The position numbers and the translations under genes are program-made. The notes below the pieces were generated by a model. It worked only from the letters and a program-made list of their open reading frames with translations. It was not told the DNA's origin and searched no databases. 64,000 bases of DNA, from positions 1-64,000 of the forward strand of contig NZ_BMWB01000014.1 in the NCBI RefSeq assembly GCF_014651015.1, given 5' to 3'. Below are positions 9,068 to 22,311 of the stretch, piece by piece. The DNA comes from Streptomyces xantholiticus. GTDB lineage: Bacteria > Actinomycetota > Actinomycetes > Streptomycetales > Streptomycetaceae. Within the stretch, counting starts at the first letter, position 1; the number at the start of each line of letters is the position of its first letter.

Positions 9068-9086
9068 TTAGGCAAGCTTTACCTTA
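9068..9086. promoter_or_regulatory. iron box (DmdR1/IdeR/DtxR-type operator)
   Basis: TTAGGCAAGCTTTACCTTA is an interrupted 19-base palindrome centred on AAGCTT. It matches the actinobacterial iron-box consensus (TTAGGTTAGGCTCACCTAA) at 13 of 19 positions by my count. It lies between the divergent ligase/acyltransferase fusion (start 9013) and the iron importer (start 9192). It overlaps a possible rightward promoter whose -35-like TTGACG is at 9061-9066. Iron-loaded repressor binding here would silence both arms. Confidence 0.8.
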
Positions 9087-9191
9087 TTCATAGCATGTTC
9101 ACAGTTGGCTTGAAAGCATCGCTCAGCCGCTCACCGACCTACGACGCGACCCGCGGCGTGGTTCGGTGAGCCACGCAGGAAGGCACACCAC

Positions 9192-10238
9192 ATGCGACGC
9201 CCCTCGGCTCGCCGGACCACTGCGCTCGTCGCGGCCGGCCTGCTCCTCCCCGCCCTCGCCGCCTGCGGTTCCGACGGCGGCAAGGACGGCTCGGCCGAGG
9301 GCGGCGACTCCTCCCTCGTCATCTACTCCGGGCGCAACGAGAAGCTCGTCAAGCCGATCCTCGACAAGCTGGAGAAGGCCGTCGGCAGCAAGGTCGAGGT
9401 GCGCTACGGCGACAGCGCCGAACTCGCCGCGCAGATCCTGGAGGAGGGCGACCGAACCAAGGCCGGGCTGTTCTTCTCGCAGGACGCGGGAGCGCTCGGC
9501 GCCCTCTCCAAGGAGGGCGTGCTGGCGAAGCTGCCTCAGTCCAGCCTCGAAGAGGTGGACGCGGCCTATCGCGGCGGTAAGGGCGACTGGGTGGGGCTGT
9601 CGGGGCGCGTGCGCGTCATCGCCTACAACCCGGACAAGGTCGCCGAGGACGATGTCCCTGACAGCGTCCAGGATGTGGTGAAGCCCGAGTGGAAGGACAA
9701 GGTCGGCTTCGCGCCCACCAACGCCTCCTTCCAAGCCTTCGTCACCGGCATGCGCGTCATCGAGGGCGACGACGCCACCCGCGAGTGGCTCAAGGGCCTG
9801 AAGGCCAACGGCAAGACCTACGCCAACAATCTCGCCACCCTCGACGCCGTCGAGTCCGGCGAGGTCTCCCTCGGCCTGGTCAACCACTACTACTGGTACG
9901 AGCGGGTCGCCGAGAAGGGCGAGGACAAGGTGGGCGCCAAGCTCCACTTCCTGCCCGGCGAGGACCCGGGCGCGTTGATCAACGTGGCCGGCGTGGGCAT
10001 TCTCAAGGACAGCGGGCAGAGCGAGACCGCCCAGAAGGCCGTCGACTACCTGCTGTCCAAGGAGGCGCAGATCTACTTCGCCGACAGGACGAAGGAGTAC
10101 CCGCTGGCCGCGGGTGTCACCAGCAAGGTCGAGGGTCTGCCGCCGTTCGAGTCCCTCGAGTCCCCCGACATCGACCTCGGCAAGCTGGAGTCCCTCCAGG
10201 AGACACTGGCCATGCTCCAGGAAGTCGGACTGGTCTGA
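9192..10238 (+). CDS. iron(III) ABC transporter substrate-binding lipoprotein
   Basis: A periplasmic-type binding protein, 348 residues, anchored as a lipoprotein: MRRPSARRTTALVAAGLLLP, then lipobox LAAC at about residue 28. The mature part starts SLVIYSGRNEKLVKPILDKL, typical of the FbpA/FutA/SfuA class of ferric-ion receptors. NHYYWYER near residue 235 supplies the paired tyrosines that bind iron in this family. The ending with a 'QETLAMLQEVGL' segment is also usual. It is the first gene of a three-gene operon with the permease and ATPase and sits directly under the iron box. The start codon fits the signal peptide; a purine-rich stretch (GGAAGGCAC) lies upstream. Confidence 0.93.
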   Translation: MRRPSARRTTALVAAGLLLPALAACGSDGGKDGSAEGGDSSLVIYSGRNEKLVKPILDKLEKAVGSKVEVRYGDSAELAAQILEEGDRTKAGLFFSQDAGALGALSKEGVLAKLPQSSLEEVDAAYRGGKGDWVGLSGRVRVIAYNPDKVAEDDVPDSVQDVVKPEWKDKVGFAPTNASFQAFVTGMRVIEGDDATREWLKGLKANGKTYANNLATLDAVESGEVSLGLVNHYYWYERVAEKGEDKVGAKLHFLPGEDPGALINVAGVGILKDSGQSETAQKAVDYLLSKEAQIYFADRTKEYPLAAGVTSKVEGLPPFESLESPDIDLGKLESLQETLAMLQEVGLV

Positions 10239-10243
10239 CGACC

Positions 10244-11860
10244 GTGAACCCAACGGCCGTCGACACAACGGAATCCGCGGCACGCCCGGCCGGAGCACCC
10301 GCTCCGGCCGGGCGCCGGCGCGTCCCCACGACTCGCGGGGCGCCCCCCGGCTCCGGCCGCAGACCCCCGCTCGTTCTGCTCGTCCCCGCCTGCGTCGCCG
10401 CCCTGTTCGCCCTGCTGCCGCTCGGCTATCTCGCCGTCCGCGCCCTCGAACGCGGGCCGGGCTACGCGTGGGACGTCGTCGCCGACGAACGCACCCTCCA
10501 ACTCCTGAGCCGCAGCCTCGGCTTGACGGCGGTCGTCGTGGCGGCCTGTCTGGTCCTGGGTGTCTCGCTGGCCTGGCTGACCGTGCGCACCGCCCTGCCC
10601 GGGGCCCGCGCCTGGTCGGTCCTGGCCACCCTGCCGCTCGCCGTGCCCAGTTATGTCGCCGCCTTCACCTGGCTGGCCGCCGCACCGGAGAACGCCGGAT
10701 TCGCAGGGGCAGCGCTCGCGCTGACCCTGGTGAGCTTCCCTTACGTCCATCTGCCGGTCGCGGCCGCGCTGCGCGGCATCGACCCGGCGCAGGAGGAGGC
10801 CGCCCGCTCCCTCGGCCACGGGCCTTGGCGCACCTTCCTCCGCGTCACCCTTCCGCAACTCCGCCCGGCCGCCGCGGGCGGGGCGCTGCTCGTCGCGCTG
10901 TACGTGCTCTCCGACTTCGGCGCTGTCTCGCTGATGCGGTACGACACGTTCACCCGGGCCATCCACACCTCCTACCGCGCCTCCTTCGACCGCACTCCGG
11001 CCGCCGCACTCAGCGTCGTGCTGGTGGTGATGACGGTTGCGCTGGTCGCCGCCGAGGCCCGCACCCGGGGGCGCGCCGGCCATGCCAGGACTGGCGCCGG
11101 CACCGCACGCCCGGCCGCACCGATCCCGCTGGGGCGCTGGCGCATCGCTGCCCTCGCCTGGTGCGCGACGGTGGTGGCCGTCGCCGTCGCCTTCCCGCTC
11201 GGCACCCTCGGCTACTGGCTGGCCGTCGGCAGCTCCGCGATCTGGGATCTCGGCGACCTTGCCCGGACCGCCTGGACCACCCTCGGCGTCGCCGCTGCAG
11301 GGGCCGCCCTCACCACGCTGCTCGCCCTGCCCGTCGGGGTGATCGCGGCACGGCACCGGGGACGCGGCGTCCGGCTGCTGGAGCAGGCCGCCTACGCGGG
11401 CCACGCGCTGCCCGGCATCACCGTCGCACTCTCCCTCGTCTTCTTCGCGGTGCGGTACGCCTATCCGCTCTACCAGCAACTCCCCCTGCTGGTCTGCGCG
11501 TACGCCGTGCTGTTCCTGCCGGTCGCGGTGGCCGCCACCCGGGCCGCCGTGCTGCAGGCACCGCCCGTGCTGGAGGACGTGGCTCGCTCGCTCGGCAGGT
11601 CGCCCATCTCGGTGCTGCGCGAGGTGACCGTGCCACTGGCAGCACCGGGTGTGGCGGCCGGGGCCGCGCTCACCTTCGTCGTCTGCATGAAGGAACTCCC
11701 CGCGACGCTGCTGCTGCGCCCCACCGGCATGGACACCCTGGCCACCCGGCTGTGGACCGAGACCGGAGCCGGGTCCTTCGCGGCCGCCGCCCCCTACGCC
11801 GCCGCCCTCATCCTGCTCGCGGCCATCCCCTCCTACCTCCTGGGCAGGCACCGCACATGA
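10244..11860 (+). CDS. iron(III) ABC transporter permease, FbpB-type
   Basis: About 538 residues with two fused permease halves, as in FbpB/SfuB. Each half carries an EAA loop contacting the ATPase: EEAARSLGHGPWRTFLRVTL about residue 185 and EDVARSLGRSPISVLREVTV about residue 450. Roughly twelve hydrophobic helices are visible, after a Pro/Ala/Arg-rich N-terminus of about 40 residues. The start is taken as GTG six bases after the stop of the binding-protein gene, implying coupling; the frame is open far upstream but only as a shadow of that gene. The stop overlaps the ATPase start (ATGA), so the three genes should be translated together. Confidence 0.9.
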   Translation: MNPTAVDTTESAARPAGAPAPAGRRRVPTTRGAPPGSGRRPPLVLLVPACVAALFALLPLGYLAVRALERGPGYAWDVVADERTLQLLSRSLGLTAVVVAACLVLGVSLAWLTVRTALPGARAWSVLATLPLAVPSYVAAFTWLAAAPENAGFAGAALALTLVSFPYVHLPVAAALRGIDPAQEEAARSLGHGPWRTFLRVTLPQLRPAAAGGALLVALYVLSDFGAVSLMRYDTFTRAIHTSYRASFDRTPAAALSVVLVVMTVALVAAEARTRGRAGHARTGAGTARPAAPIPLGRWRIAALAWCATVVAVAVAFPLGTLGYWLAVGSSAIWDLGDLARTAWTTLGVAAAGAALTTLLALPVGVIAARHRGRGVRLLEQAAYAGHALPGITVALSLVFFAVRYAYPLYQQLPLLVCAYAVLFLPVAVAATRAAVLQAPPVLEDVARSLGRSPISVLREVTVPLAAPGVAAGAALTFVVCMKELPATLLLRPTGMDTLATRLWTETGAGSFAAAAPYAAALILLAAIPSYLLGRHRT

Positions 11861-12921
11861 ACGATCTGGATCTCCGCAACGATCTGCGCATCGAGCGACT
11901 GGCCAAGTCCTACGGCCCCGAAGCCACCGTTCTCGAGGGGCTGGATCTCACGGTGCCGGGCGGCGCACTGGCCGCCCTGCTCGGGCCCTCCGGCTGCGGC
12001 AAGACCACCCTGCTGCGCATCGTCGCCGGGTTCCTGGACGCCGACGCGGGCACGGTCGCCGTCGGCGGGCGCACCCTGGTCGGCCCCGGCGTCCATCTTC
12101 CGCCGGAGCGGCGCAGGATCGGGATCGTTCCGCAGGAGGGAGCGCTCTTCCCGCATCTGAGCGTGGCGCGCAACGTTGCCTTCGGGCTGACCGGGCTCGA
12201 CCGGGGCGAGCGGTACTACCGGACGGAGGAGATGCTCGATCTGGTGGGGCTCGCCGGGTACGGCGACCGGATGCCGCACGAGCTCTCCGGAGGACAGCAG
12301 CAGCGCATCGCCCTGGCCAGGGCGCTCGCCCCGCGCCCCGCGCTCGTCCTGCTCGACGAGCCCTTCAACGCCCTCGACAGTGCGCTGCGCGCCGGAGTAC
12401 GGGCCGATGTCCGGGCCGCGCTGCGGGCGACCGGGGCCACGGCGCTGCTGGTCACCCACGACCAGCAGGAGGCACTGTCCACCGCCGACCTCGTGGCCGT
12501 CGTACGGCAGGGCCGCATCGCCCAGTGCGACACCCCGCAGAACCTCTACCGCCGCCCCGCCGATCCCTGGGTCGCCGGCTTCGTCGGCGACGCCGTCCTA
12601 CTGCCCGGCGCGGTCGCGAACGGCGGCTCAACGGCCACCACATCGCTGGGCAACGTGGCGTTGACCAACCCACCGGACGGCCGGAGCACGGGCACGGTGG
12701 TGCTGCGCCCCGAGCAGCTGCGGCTGGTCGACCCGGCCACGGCGGAAGCCGTCCGGGGCAAGGTGACCGACGTCTGCTTCTACGGTCACGACGCCAAGGT
12801 GAGTGTGGCCGTGCGGGGCCTCGGCGATCCGGTGGACGTCCGCGTCTCGGGCGCAGTGTCGATCGACCCCGGCGAGGAGACCGGCATCCGCGTGACGGGC
12901 GAGGCCACGTTCCATCCGTAG
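11857..12921 (+). CDS. iron(III) ABC transporter ATP-binding protein, FbpC-type
   Basis: The 354-residue energising subunit. Walker A GPSGCGKTT about residue 48, Q-loop in IVPQEGALFPHLSVARNVAF, signature LSGGQQQRIALARALA, Walker B ALVLLDEPFNALD and the H-switch in LLVTHDQQEAL are all intact. Residues after about 245 form a TOBE-like regulatory domain (VVLRPEQLRLVDP). The ATG overlaps the permease stop by four bases. About 400 bases without an intact gene follow; I found no clear terminator there. Confidence 0.93.
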   Translation: MNDLDLRNDLRIERLAKSYGPEATVLEGLDLTVPGGALAALLGPSGCGKTTLLRIVAGFLDADAGTVAVGGRTLVGPGVHLPPERRRIGIVPQEGALFPHLSVARNVAFGLTGLDRGERYYRTEEMLDLVGLAGYGDRMPHELSGGQQQRIALARALAPRPALVLLDEPFNALDSALRAGVRADVRAALRATGATALLVTHDQQEALSTADLVAVVRQGRIAQCDTPQNLYRRPADPWVAGFVGDAVLLPGAVANGGSTATTSLGNVALTNPPDGRSTGTVVLRPEQLRLVDPATAEAVRGKVTDVCFYGHDAKVSVAVRGLGDPVDVRVSGAVSIDPGEETGIRVTGEATFHP

Positions 12922-13096
12922 ACAACGGCGCCAAAGCGTACCCGGCGGTGTCGGATCCGGTGCTGCGCATACGTCCCGCCGCATCGAGGGTGACTCGCTC
13001 CCTGACCCGGAGGAAGGCCGTAGGAGACCCCGGATCCGGCGACGGGGCGAGGGTCGAGCCGTATCCCGATTGCTGTCGGGCGTAGCTGTGGGCGCG

Positions 13097-13165
13097 CTAC
13101 TTCACTGCGCCGGTTGTGACACCGCGGTTGAGGGAGCGCTGGAAGGCGAGGAAGAGCAAGCTCCA
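13097..13165 (-). pseudogene. C-terminal scrap of a carbohydrate ABC transporter permease
   Basis: The minus strand reads WSLLFLAFQRSLNRGVTTGA then VK and a stop. That is the characteristic end of MalG-type sugar permeases (consensus like FFVLQRYFVRGLTAGAVKG). No upstream EAA loop or membrane segments remain. The rest of the 12,922-13,340 interval shows no gene that I can support. Confidence 0.6.
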
Positions 13166-13340
13166 CCGAGAAGCTGACGCGGCCCCGGATCGTGCACGGG
13201 TCCCGGCTGCTCGCCTCTCGCCCTGTGCGCGGTACACCGGGCCATGGGGCGGGCCGGGGGATCTCCCCGGACCGGTCCGGCTGTCGTACAGCGACGACCG
13301 ACTCGTCCTCAGGGCGAGGGATGGACCGATGCCGCTGCCG

Positions 13341-14453
13341 TCAAGACGGCCGGAGAACGAACGTGCCCTTTGGATCGCAGTCGGCGCTCGGGTGGAAGCC
13401 GCGGCCGATCCGATCGAGGAGCGCGCGCAGCCACCGGGTGTCCTCGTGCGAGGCGTGCCGCAGCCGCATCTGCCGGGCCTGCAACGGGGTGATCCGCACG
13501 TCGGCAAGCCTGCCGGTGTCCGGCTCCACCGAGACGAGATACATCGGCCGCAGGTCGTCCCGGTACTGCTCGTAGCCTGTGATGCCCTCGTAGTCGTCGA
13601 TGAAGTCGCCGCACCCGTAGAGGATGAGCTTTCCCCGGTACGCCTCCAGGGGCCGGGGATGGTGCGAAGAGTGCCCGTGCACGACATCCACGCCGCTGTC
13701 GATCAGCGCATGCGCGAAGGCGACCTGGTCGCGGGAGACCAGGTAACCCCAGTTGGAACCCCAGTGGACCGAAGCCACCACGACATCACCGGGCCGCTTC
13801 ACCTGCCGTACCCGGCGGGCCGTCTCGGTCGCGGCGGCCTCGGAGGTCCTGGCCACGAAGTGGACACCGCCCCGCTCTCCCGTCGCGGCCCAGTGTTGTG
13901 GGATGCCGCTGGACGTCATCCCGAAGGAGAGGACCAACACCCTGCGGTCGCCCTCCACGGGGACGATCGCCGGACGTCTCGCCGCGTCGGCGTTCCGCCC
14001 CGCCCCTGCCGTGCGCAGACCCACGCCCGCCAAAGCGTCGAGCGTCTCTTCCAATCCGCGGTGCCCGAAGTCCAGGACGTGGTTGTTGGCCAGCGCGCAG
14101 ACATCGGGGCGGGCGGCGGCCAGGCAGGGGAGGTTGGCGGGGTTCATCCGGTAGTGGATGTAACGGCCGGGTGCGAACGTGTCGTGCCGCGTGACGCTGG
14201 TCTCCAGATTGACCACCCGGGCGGCGGGCGCGGCTTCGTCCAGCACCTGTAGCGCGTCGCCCCATGGCCACGAGAAGTCGACGGGACGGGGAACGGGGCC
14301 GTTCGCCGCCTCCGCCAACTCGACGTAGGCTCGGGCGTCCTGTACGTAGTCCTCCCGCAGCGCGGGATCACCCGGATGCGGCAGGATCTGGTCGACACCG
14401 CGGCCGAGCATGACATCGCCGCAGAGGAACAAAGTGACCGGGCCACCACCCAT
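13341..14453 (-). CDS. CapA family protein (PGA_cap metallophosphoesterase fold)
   Basis: A 370-residue protein matching the CapA/PgsA poly-gamma-glutamate synthesis family. Visible family blocks: LFLCGDVMLGRGVDQ at the N-terminus (metal-binding Asp), VVNLETSVT, CALANNHVLDFGHRGLEETL (Asn-His pair), VVVASVHWGSNWG and VVHGHSSHHPRPLEAYRGKL (His ligands), then LILYGCGDFIDDYE. These residues match the binuclear metal site of calcineurin-like phosphoesterases. There is no signal peptide or membrane helix, so this is a soluble type common in actinobacteria whose real substrate is unknown. GAGGAA lies very close to the ATG. A PP2C gene on the same strand ends about 110 bases downstream of nothing shared, so an operon is unproven. 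Confidence 0.85.
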   Translation of the reverse strand: MGGGPVTLFLCGDVMLGRGVDQILPHPGDPALREDYVQDARAYVELAEAANGPVPRPVDFSWPWGDALQVLDEAAPAARVVNLETSVTRHDTFAPGRYIHYRMNPANLPCLAAARPDVCALANNHVLDFGHRGLEETLDALAGVGLRTAGAGRNADAARRPAIVPVEGDRRVLVLSFGMTSSGIPQHWAATGERGGVHFVARTSEAAATETARRVRQVKRPGDVVVASVHWGSNWGYLVSRDQVAFAHALIDSGVDVVHGHSSHHPRPLEAYRGKLILYGCGDFIDDYEGITGYEQYRDDLRPMYLVSVEPDTGRLADVRITPLQARQMRLRHASHEDTRWLRALLDRIGRGFHPSADCDPKGTFVLRPS

Positions 14454-14563
14454 TTCCTCAGGTTAGAGCCATGGGCGGGAGGTTTCACGGCATCCGCGTG
14501 TACGGTCGCGGGCGACGGCCGGCCGGCCGTGCCGTACCCCACCGAAGGCGCGGCACCGGCCCG

Positions 14564-15304
14564 CTACGTACCGATACCGAACAACGCGAGGGTGATGTTG
14601 TCGGGGCCTCCTGCCTCGATGGCGCACTTCCACAGTTCGAAAGTCGCCCTGCCGCCGTCGTGGGCCCGTAGCAGGTCGCCGAGCGTGTCCTCAGGCACGG
14701 GATCGGTCAGGCCGTCCGTGCACACCAGACAGCGATCGACTGCGGCGAGCGGCGCCATCGTGACGTGGGGGGTGATGGCGCTGAACCGGGGACTGCCACC
14801 GAGCGCCTGGGTGACCAGTGATGTGGTGCGCTGCCCCGGCGCCGGCGGCGGGCTGTCGTCGACGCTCAGCCGGCGAAGATCGTCCCCGGACGCGTCGAGC
14901 ACTCTGCTGTCGCCCACGTTGAACACCAGCAGCGACTCCGCCAGCACGACGGCGCCGGCGACCGTGGTGCCCATGGTGGTCAGCGCGGGATTGCGGTCGG
15001 CCGCCGCGTAGACCGCGTGGTTGCAGACGTCCAACACGTCACGAACAGCTTCCTCGCTGTCCATGGAAGGGCCGTACGACGCCAGGTGCCGGACGACCAG
15101 TGCACTGGCCACCTCTCCGCCCGGCTGCCCGCCGATGCCGTCGGCGACCGCGACGACGAGCGGCGTGCCGAGAGGGAAGACAAGCGTCTGGGGATTCTCG
15201 GTCACGGTGCCGCACAGCGTCCACGGGCCGACCACAAGGCTGTCCTCGTTGTGATCGCGGACCAGCCCGGGATGGCTCAGGGCAGTCACCGTCACGTACC
15301 GCAT
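14564..15304 (-). CDS. PP2C-family protein serine/threonine phosphatase
   Basis: A 246-residue soluble phosphatase. Motifs of the bacterial PP2C/Stp class are clear: GLVRDHNEDSL (metal-binding Asp), VVAVADGIGGQPGGEVAS (second Asp), TTMGTTVAGAV, FNVGDSRVLDASGD, CLVCTDGLTDPVPE and the final GGPDNITLAL. No sensor domain is attached. It probably reverses Ser/Thr phosphorylation by Hanks-type kinases, though no kinase is encoded nearby. The second of two possible adjacent starts is chosen because AGGCGG lies seven bases before it. Confidence 0.9.
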   Translation of the reverse strand: MRYVTVTALSHPGLVRDHNEDSLVVGPWTLCGTVTENPQTLVFPLGTPLVVAVADGIGGQPGGEVASALVVRHLASYGPSMDSEEAVRDVLDVCNHAVYAAADRNPALTTMGTTVAGAVVLAESLLVFNVGDSRVLDASGDDLRRLSVDDSPPPAPGQRTTSLVTQALGGSPRFSAITPHVTMAPLAAVDRCLVCTDGLTDPVPEDTLGDLLRAHDGGRATFELWKCAIEAGGPDNITLALFGIGT

Positions 15305-15500
15305 CACAGTCCCGCCTCTCGCAAACGGCGGCGCATCCCGTACCGGCCCTCGTCAAGCCGTGAACGGCCTGGCGCCCGGTTCTGCCCGGAAGCCGCACGC
15401 GGGTTCGCCGCAGTGGTCGTTCGACGCCGTGCGTGATCGGCAGCGCGCCACCACCGAGGGGGTGCGGCGTCCGGCGCGTCGACCCCTCCGGCTCGCCGGA

Positions 15501-16313
15501 TCAGGTGGAGATGCTTTCGATCAGGTCACCGACCTTGGGGTCGGGCAGCGCGCGGGCGACATCGGCCTGGGCGACGATGCCGACCAGGACGTGGCCGTCG
15601 ATGACCGGGAGACGGCGGACCTTGTGCCGGCTCATGGTCCGCAGGATCTCTTCGGCGTCGTCGTCGGCCCCGATGGTCACCACTTCGCCCTGCGCGAGGT
15701 CACCGGCCTTCACCTGGGCGGGATCCTTTCCGGCGCCGAGGACCTTCACGACGATGTCACGGTCGGTGAGCATTCCTTTGAGCCTTTCGTCGGCTCCGCA
15801 GATGGGCAGGGCCCCGACGCCCAGCTCGGTCATCTTCTTCGCTGCGTCCAGGACTGTTTCCTTGGCGCCGATGCAGGTGGCGTCCGGGGTCATGATCTCG
15901 CGTGCGGTGGGCATGCCGGGCTCCTCCTCGGGCTGTGCAGACTCCTGAGTGGCGGGCTTGGTGTCCGGCGCGGTGCTCGGCGGGCCGTCGAGAAGGCCGC
16001 CGCGGCGCAGGACGGCGTAGCCGACCCCGATGCCGATGGCGACCGGCCACTCCAGGACGTCCGCGGCTGCGAGGGCACCCACTCCCAGGTAGAGCGGGAG
16101 GCCCTTCTTGGCGGGAAGTACCTGCCGGGCGACGGCGACGGGGAGCATGGCGGCGTTGAGGGCCCCGGTCATCACCTGGTCGGCTGAGGGCACGGCCAGG
16201 GTGACCTTGTGCTGCTTGTCGGCCGTCGGCGTTGGGGTGACCTCGGCCGGGCGCTCGCCCGGGGCAGCGGTTCCGGTGCTGGACGGGAAGTGGGTTCGGT
16301 GCGCGGAAGTCAC
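15501..16313 (-). CDS. CBS-pair protein with N-terminal hydrophobic region
   Basis: A 270-residue protein. Residues 40-100 hold two hydrophobic stretches (VMTGALNAAMLPVAVARQVL; YLGVGALAAADVLEWPVAIG) suggesting membrane association. After a Pro/Glu-rich linker, residues 133-268 carry two CBS motifs: AREIMTPDATCIGAKETVLD with LPICGADERLKGMLTDRDIV, then DDDAEEILRTMSRHKVRRLP with VIDGHVLVGIVAQADVARAL. CBS pairs bind adenine nucleotides. It is divergent from the P-type ATPase gene, with starts 145 bases apart; joint control is plausible. The start is GTG with GAGGCG upstream. Confidence 0.88.
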   Translation of the reverse strand: MTSAHRTHFPSSTGTAAPGERPAEVTPTPTADKQHKVTLAVPSADQVMTGALNAAMLPVAVARQVLPAKKGLPLYLGVGALAAADVLEWPVAIGIGVGYAVLRRGGLLDGPPSTAPDTKPATQESAQPEEEPGMPTAREIMTPDATCIGAKETVLDAAKKMTELGVGALPICGADERLKGMLTDRDIVVKVLGAGKDPAQVKAGDLAQGEVVTIGADDDAEEILRTMSRHKVRRLPVIDGHVLVGIVAQADVARALPDPKVGDLIESIST

Positions 16314-16457
16314 GGTTATCGCCTCGCCTGTTCCATCAGAACCGTATTGATCCCCTCTCAGTAGGTCTATCCCGTATAGCCGGATTCATGAGTTTCACTC
16401 AGACTGCTTCTGATCGTTCATTCGCCCCGACCGGTCTGCGCGAGGGAGGCACGGTTC

Positions 16458-20909
<4,452 letters not shown>

Positions 20910-21651
20910 CGAGTCGGTAGGTGACACGAGTGGGGTTGTTGCGGCGTTGTCGTCGGCGGGTGGCGTGATCCCGTGGTGGCGGGCATGGCCGGCCGAGCGG
21001 TTCTCCGGCCTCGACTGTTCATCGCAGGCGCCATCGCCGTGCTCACCGCCCTGTGGCGCCTCCTGGCCGCGATCACAGGCGCGCGTACGGGGTCGGGATT
21101 GCCGGTCTTCCGCTGCCGGCCACCCCCTTCCTCCTGCACCGCAGGAGGAACAACCGCCGGCCCCGGCGGCAGACCCGGAGGCGCCGGAGCCGACCACCAC
21201 GAGGTGACCCGCGCATGCGCCGGAGCGCCGGGCCGGGCATGTGGAAGGTGCCCGGCCGCCTCGGTGTCGCAGTGGTCGCCGGGAGATCAGGGAGTCATGC
21301 CTCCGACGCACAATCTCAAATATCTCGGGTGCTCCCCGCGACCCGCTCGCCGGACTGACCGCCTCGACCGGCCGGTCCCGGTTCATCTACGAGCCGGCCC
21401 CCGATGCCCCGGTCGGGGACCGGCTCGTAGAGCTCCTTCCTGGTCAGGTTCTCCAGACCTTGCTCGCTTCCGGCATCCTTGGCGCTTGCTGCCCCGGTCC
21501 GTCTCCTTGCGGCGAGAGGGCGACCGCCGCAGCTCGTTGCCGGTCGCTCCCGCTTGCCGCTGTCTTCAGGATGTCCGCCGAGCGAGGGCTGCTGCTGCTC
21601 GAAACCGTCGTCCCTCGCATGCGCAGAGCCGGGGCCGCGGAGCGCCGGGGG
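20910..21651. other. intergenic stretch without a supportable gene
   Basis: About 740 bases between the P-type ATPase and the cold-shock gene. A short hydrophobic stretch (LFIAGAIAVLTALWRLLAAI, near 21,000-21,070, plus strand) is readable but has no convincing start site or family and runs into compositionally biased sequence. The only clear element is the strong hairpin at 21387-21430. Confidence 0.5.
21387..21430. terminator. long hairpin, bidirectional terminator candidate
   Basis: An 18-bp stem with one mismatch (CTACGAGCCGGCCCCCGA against TCGGGGACCGGCTCGTAG) and an 8-base loop. It lies between the ends of the rightward ATPase gene and the leftward cold-shock gene and could stop transcripts from both. 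Confidence 0.65.
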
Positions 21652-21855
21652 TCAGGCCGGGGTGACGTTCTCGGCCTGGGGTCCCTTCGGCCCTTGGGTG
21701 ACGTCGAACTGCACCTTCTGACCTTCGGTGAGCTCGCGGTATCCGGTTGTGGCGATGGCCGAGTAGTGGACGAACACGTCCGGGCCGCCACTGTCCTGGG
21801 CGATGAAGCCGAAGCCCTTCTCGGGGTTGAACCATTTCACTGTGCCGGTAGCCAT
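21652..21855 (-). CDS. cold-shock protein, CspA family
   Basis: A 67-residue single cold-shock domain. It begins MATGTVKWFNPEKGFGFIAQ (RNP1-type KGFGFI) and continues with VFVHYSAI (RNP2) and VQFDVTQGPKGPQAENVTP, the usual C-terminal signature. It binds single-stranded RNA/DNA and acts as an RNA chaperone. The start is fixed by the invariant MA-GTVKWFN opening and an AAGGAGAACAAGCAGG-like ribosome site upstream; the open frame reaches 21891 without homology. Confidence 0.95.
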   Translation of the reverse strand: MATGTVKWFNPEKGFGFIAQDSGGPDVFVHYSAIATTGYRELTEGQKVQFDVTQGPKGPQAENVTPA

Positions 21856-22118
21856 CCTGCTTGTTCTCCTTCGTGCGGACGCGGTGGACAAGCCCGCGTC
21901 GGGGGTGCGAGGCGATCGTCACGGCTGTGCGGCTTTCTGCGTCGCCGACACGCCCACACGCATGAGTGATCGTGCTGCCGGCGGCGGTGATGCCGTCAAT
22001 CGGCGAGGCTCCGAAGACGGTGCCTGCGGAGCGTCGTCCGGTGGGTTCTGCTCACCGGCTGTGGGCGTTTCGGCGGTTCGGCCGGAGCTCTGCGGTCGGC
22101 CGGCTTGCCCGGACGACG

Positions 22119-22156
22119 CCCGGCGACTCCGCTGCAGCCCGGCGACTCCGCTGCAG
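22119..22156. repeat. perfect 19-base tandem duplication
   Basis: CCCGGCGACTCCGCTGCAG occurs twice back to back in the gap between the cold-shock gene and the holin-like gene. It has no coding meaning and is probably a slippage duplication. The remainder of 21,856-22,311 shows no gene. Confidence 0.8.
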
Positions 22157-22311
22157 ACGAGCGGACTGCGCGACAGCGGGCTCGAGCTGCCGGGGCGGCT
22201 CTGTGCACGGCTCCCGGGGCCTGATGGCCGCGGTGGCCCACCTGGGCGTGGTGTGTGTATGACACCCGATGGGGTAACCGGAGCGCACAGAGCCGTTAGG
22301 TGGTGAATTCG

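Noticed and set aside
10073..11851. 592-codon minus-strand frame opposite the iron permease
   Set aside because: Antisense shadow rich in Gly, Asp and Gln; the plus-strand permease has clear EAA loops and helices.
22119..22156. Possible CRISPR-like repeat
   Set aside because: Only two copies, directly abutting, with no spacer; a simple tandem duplication.
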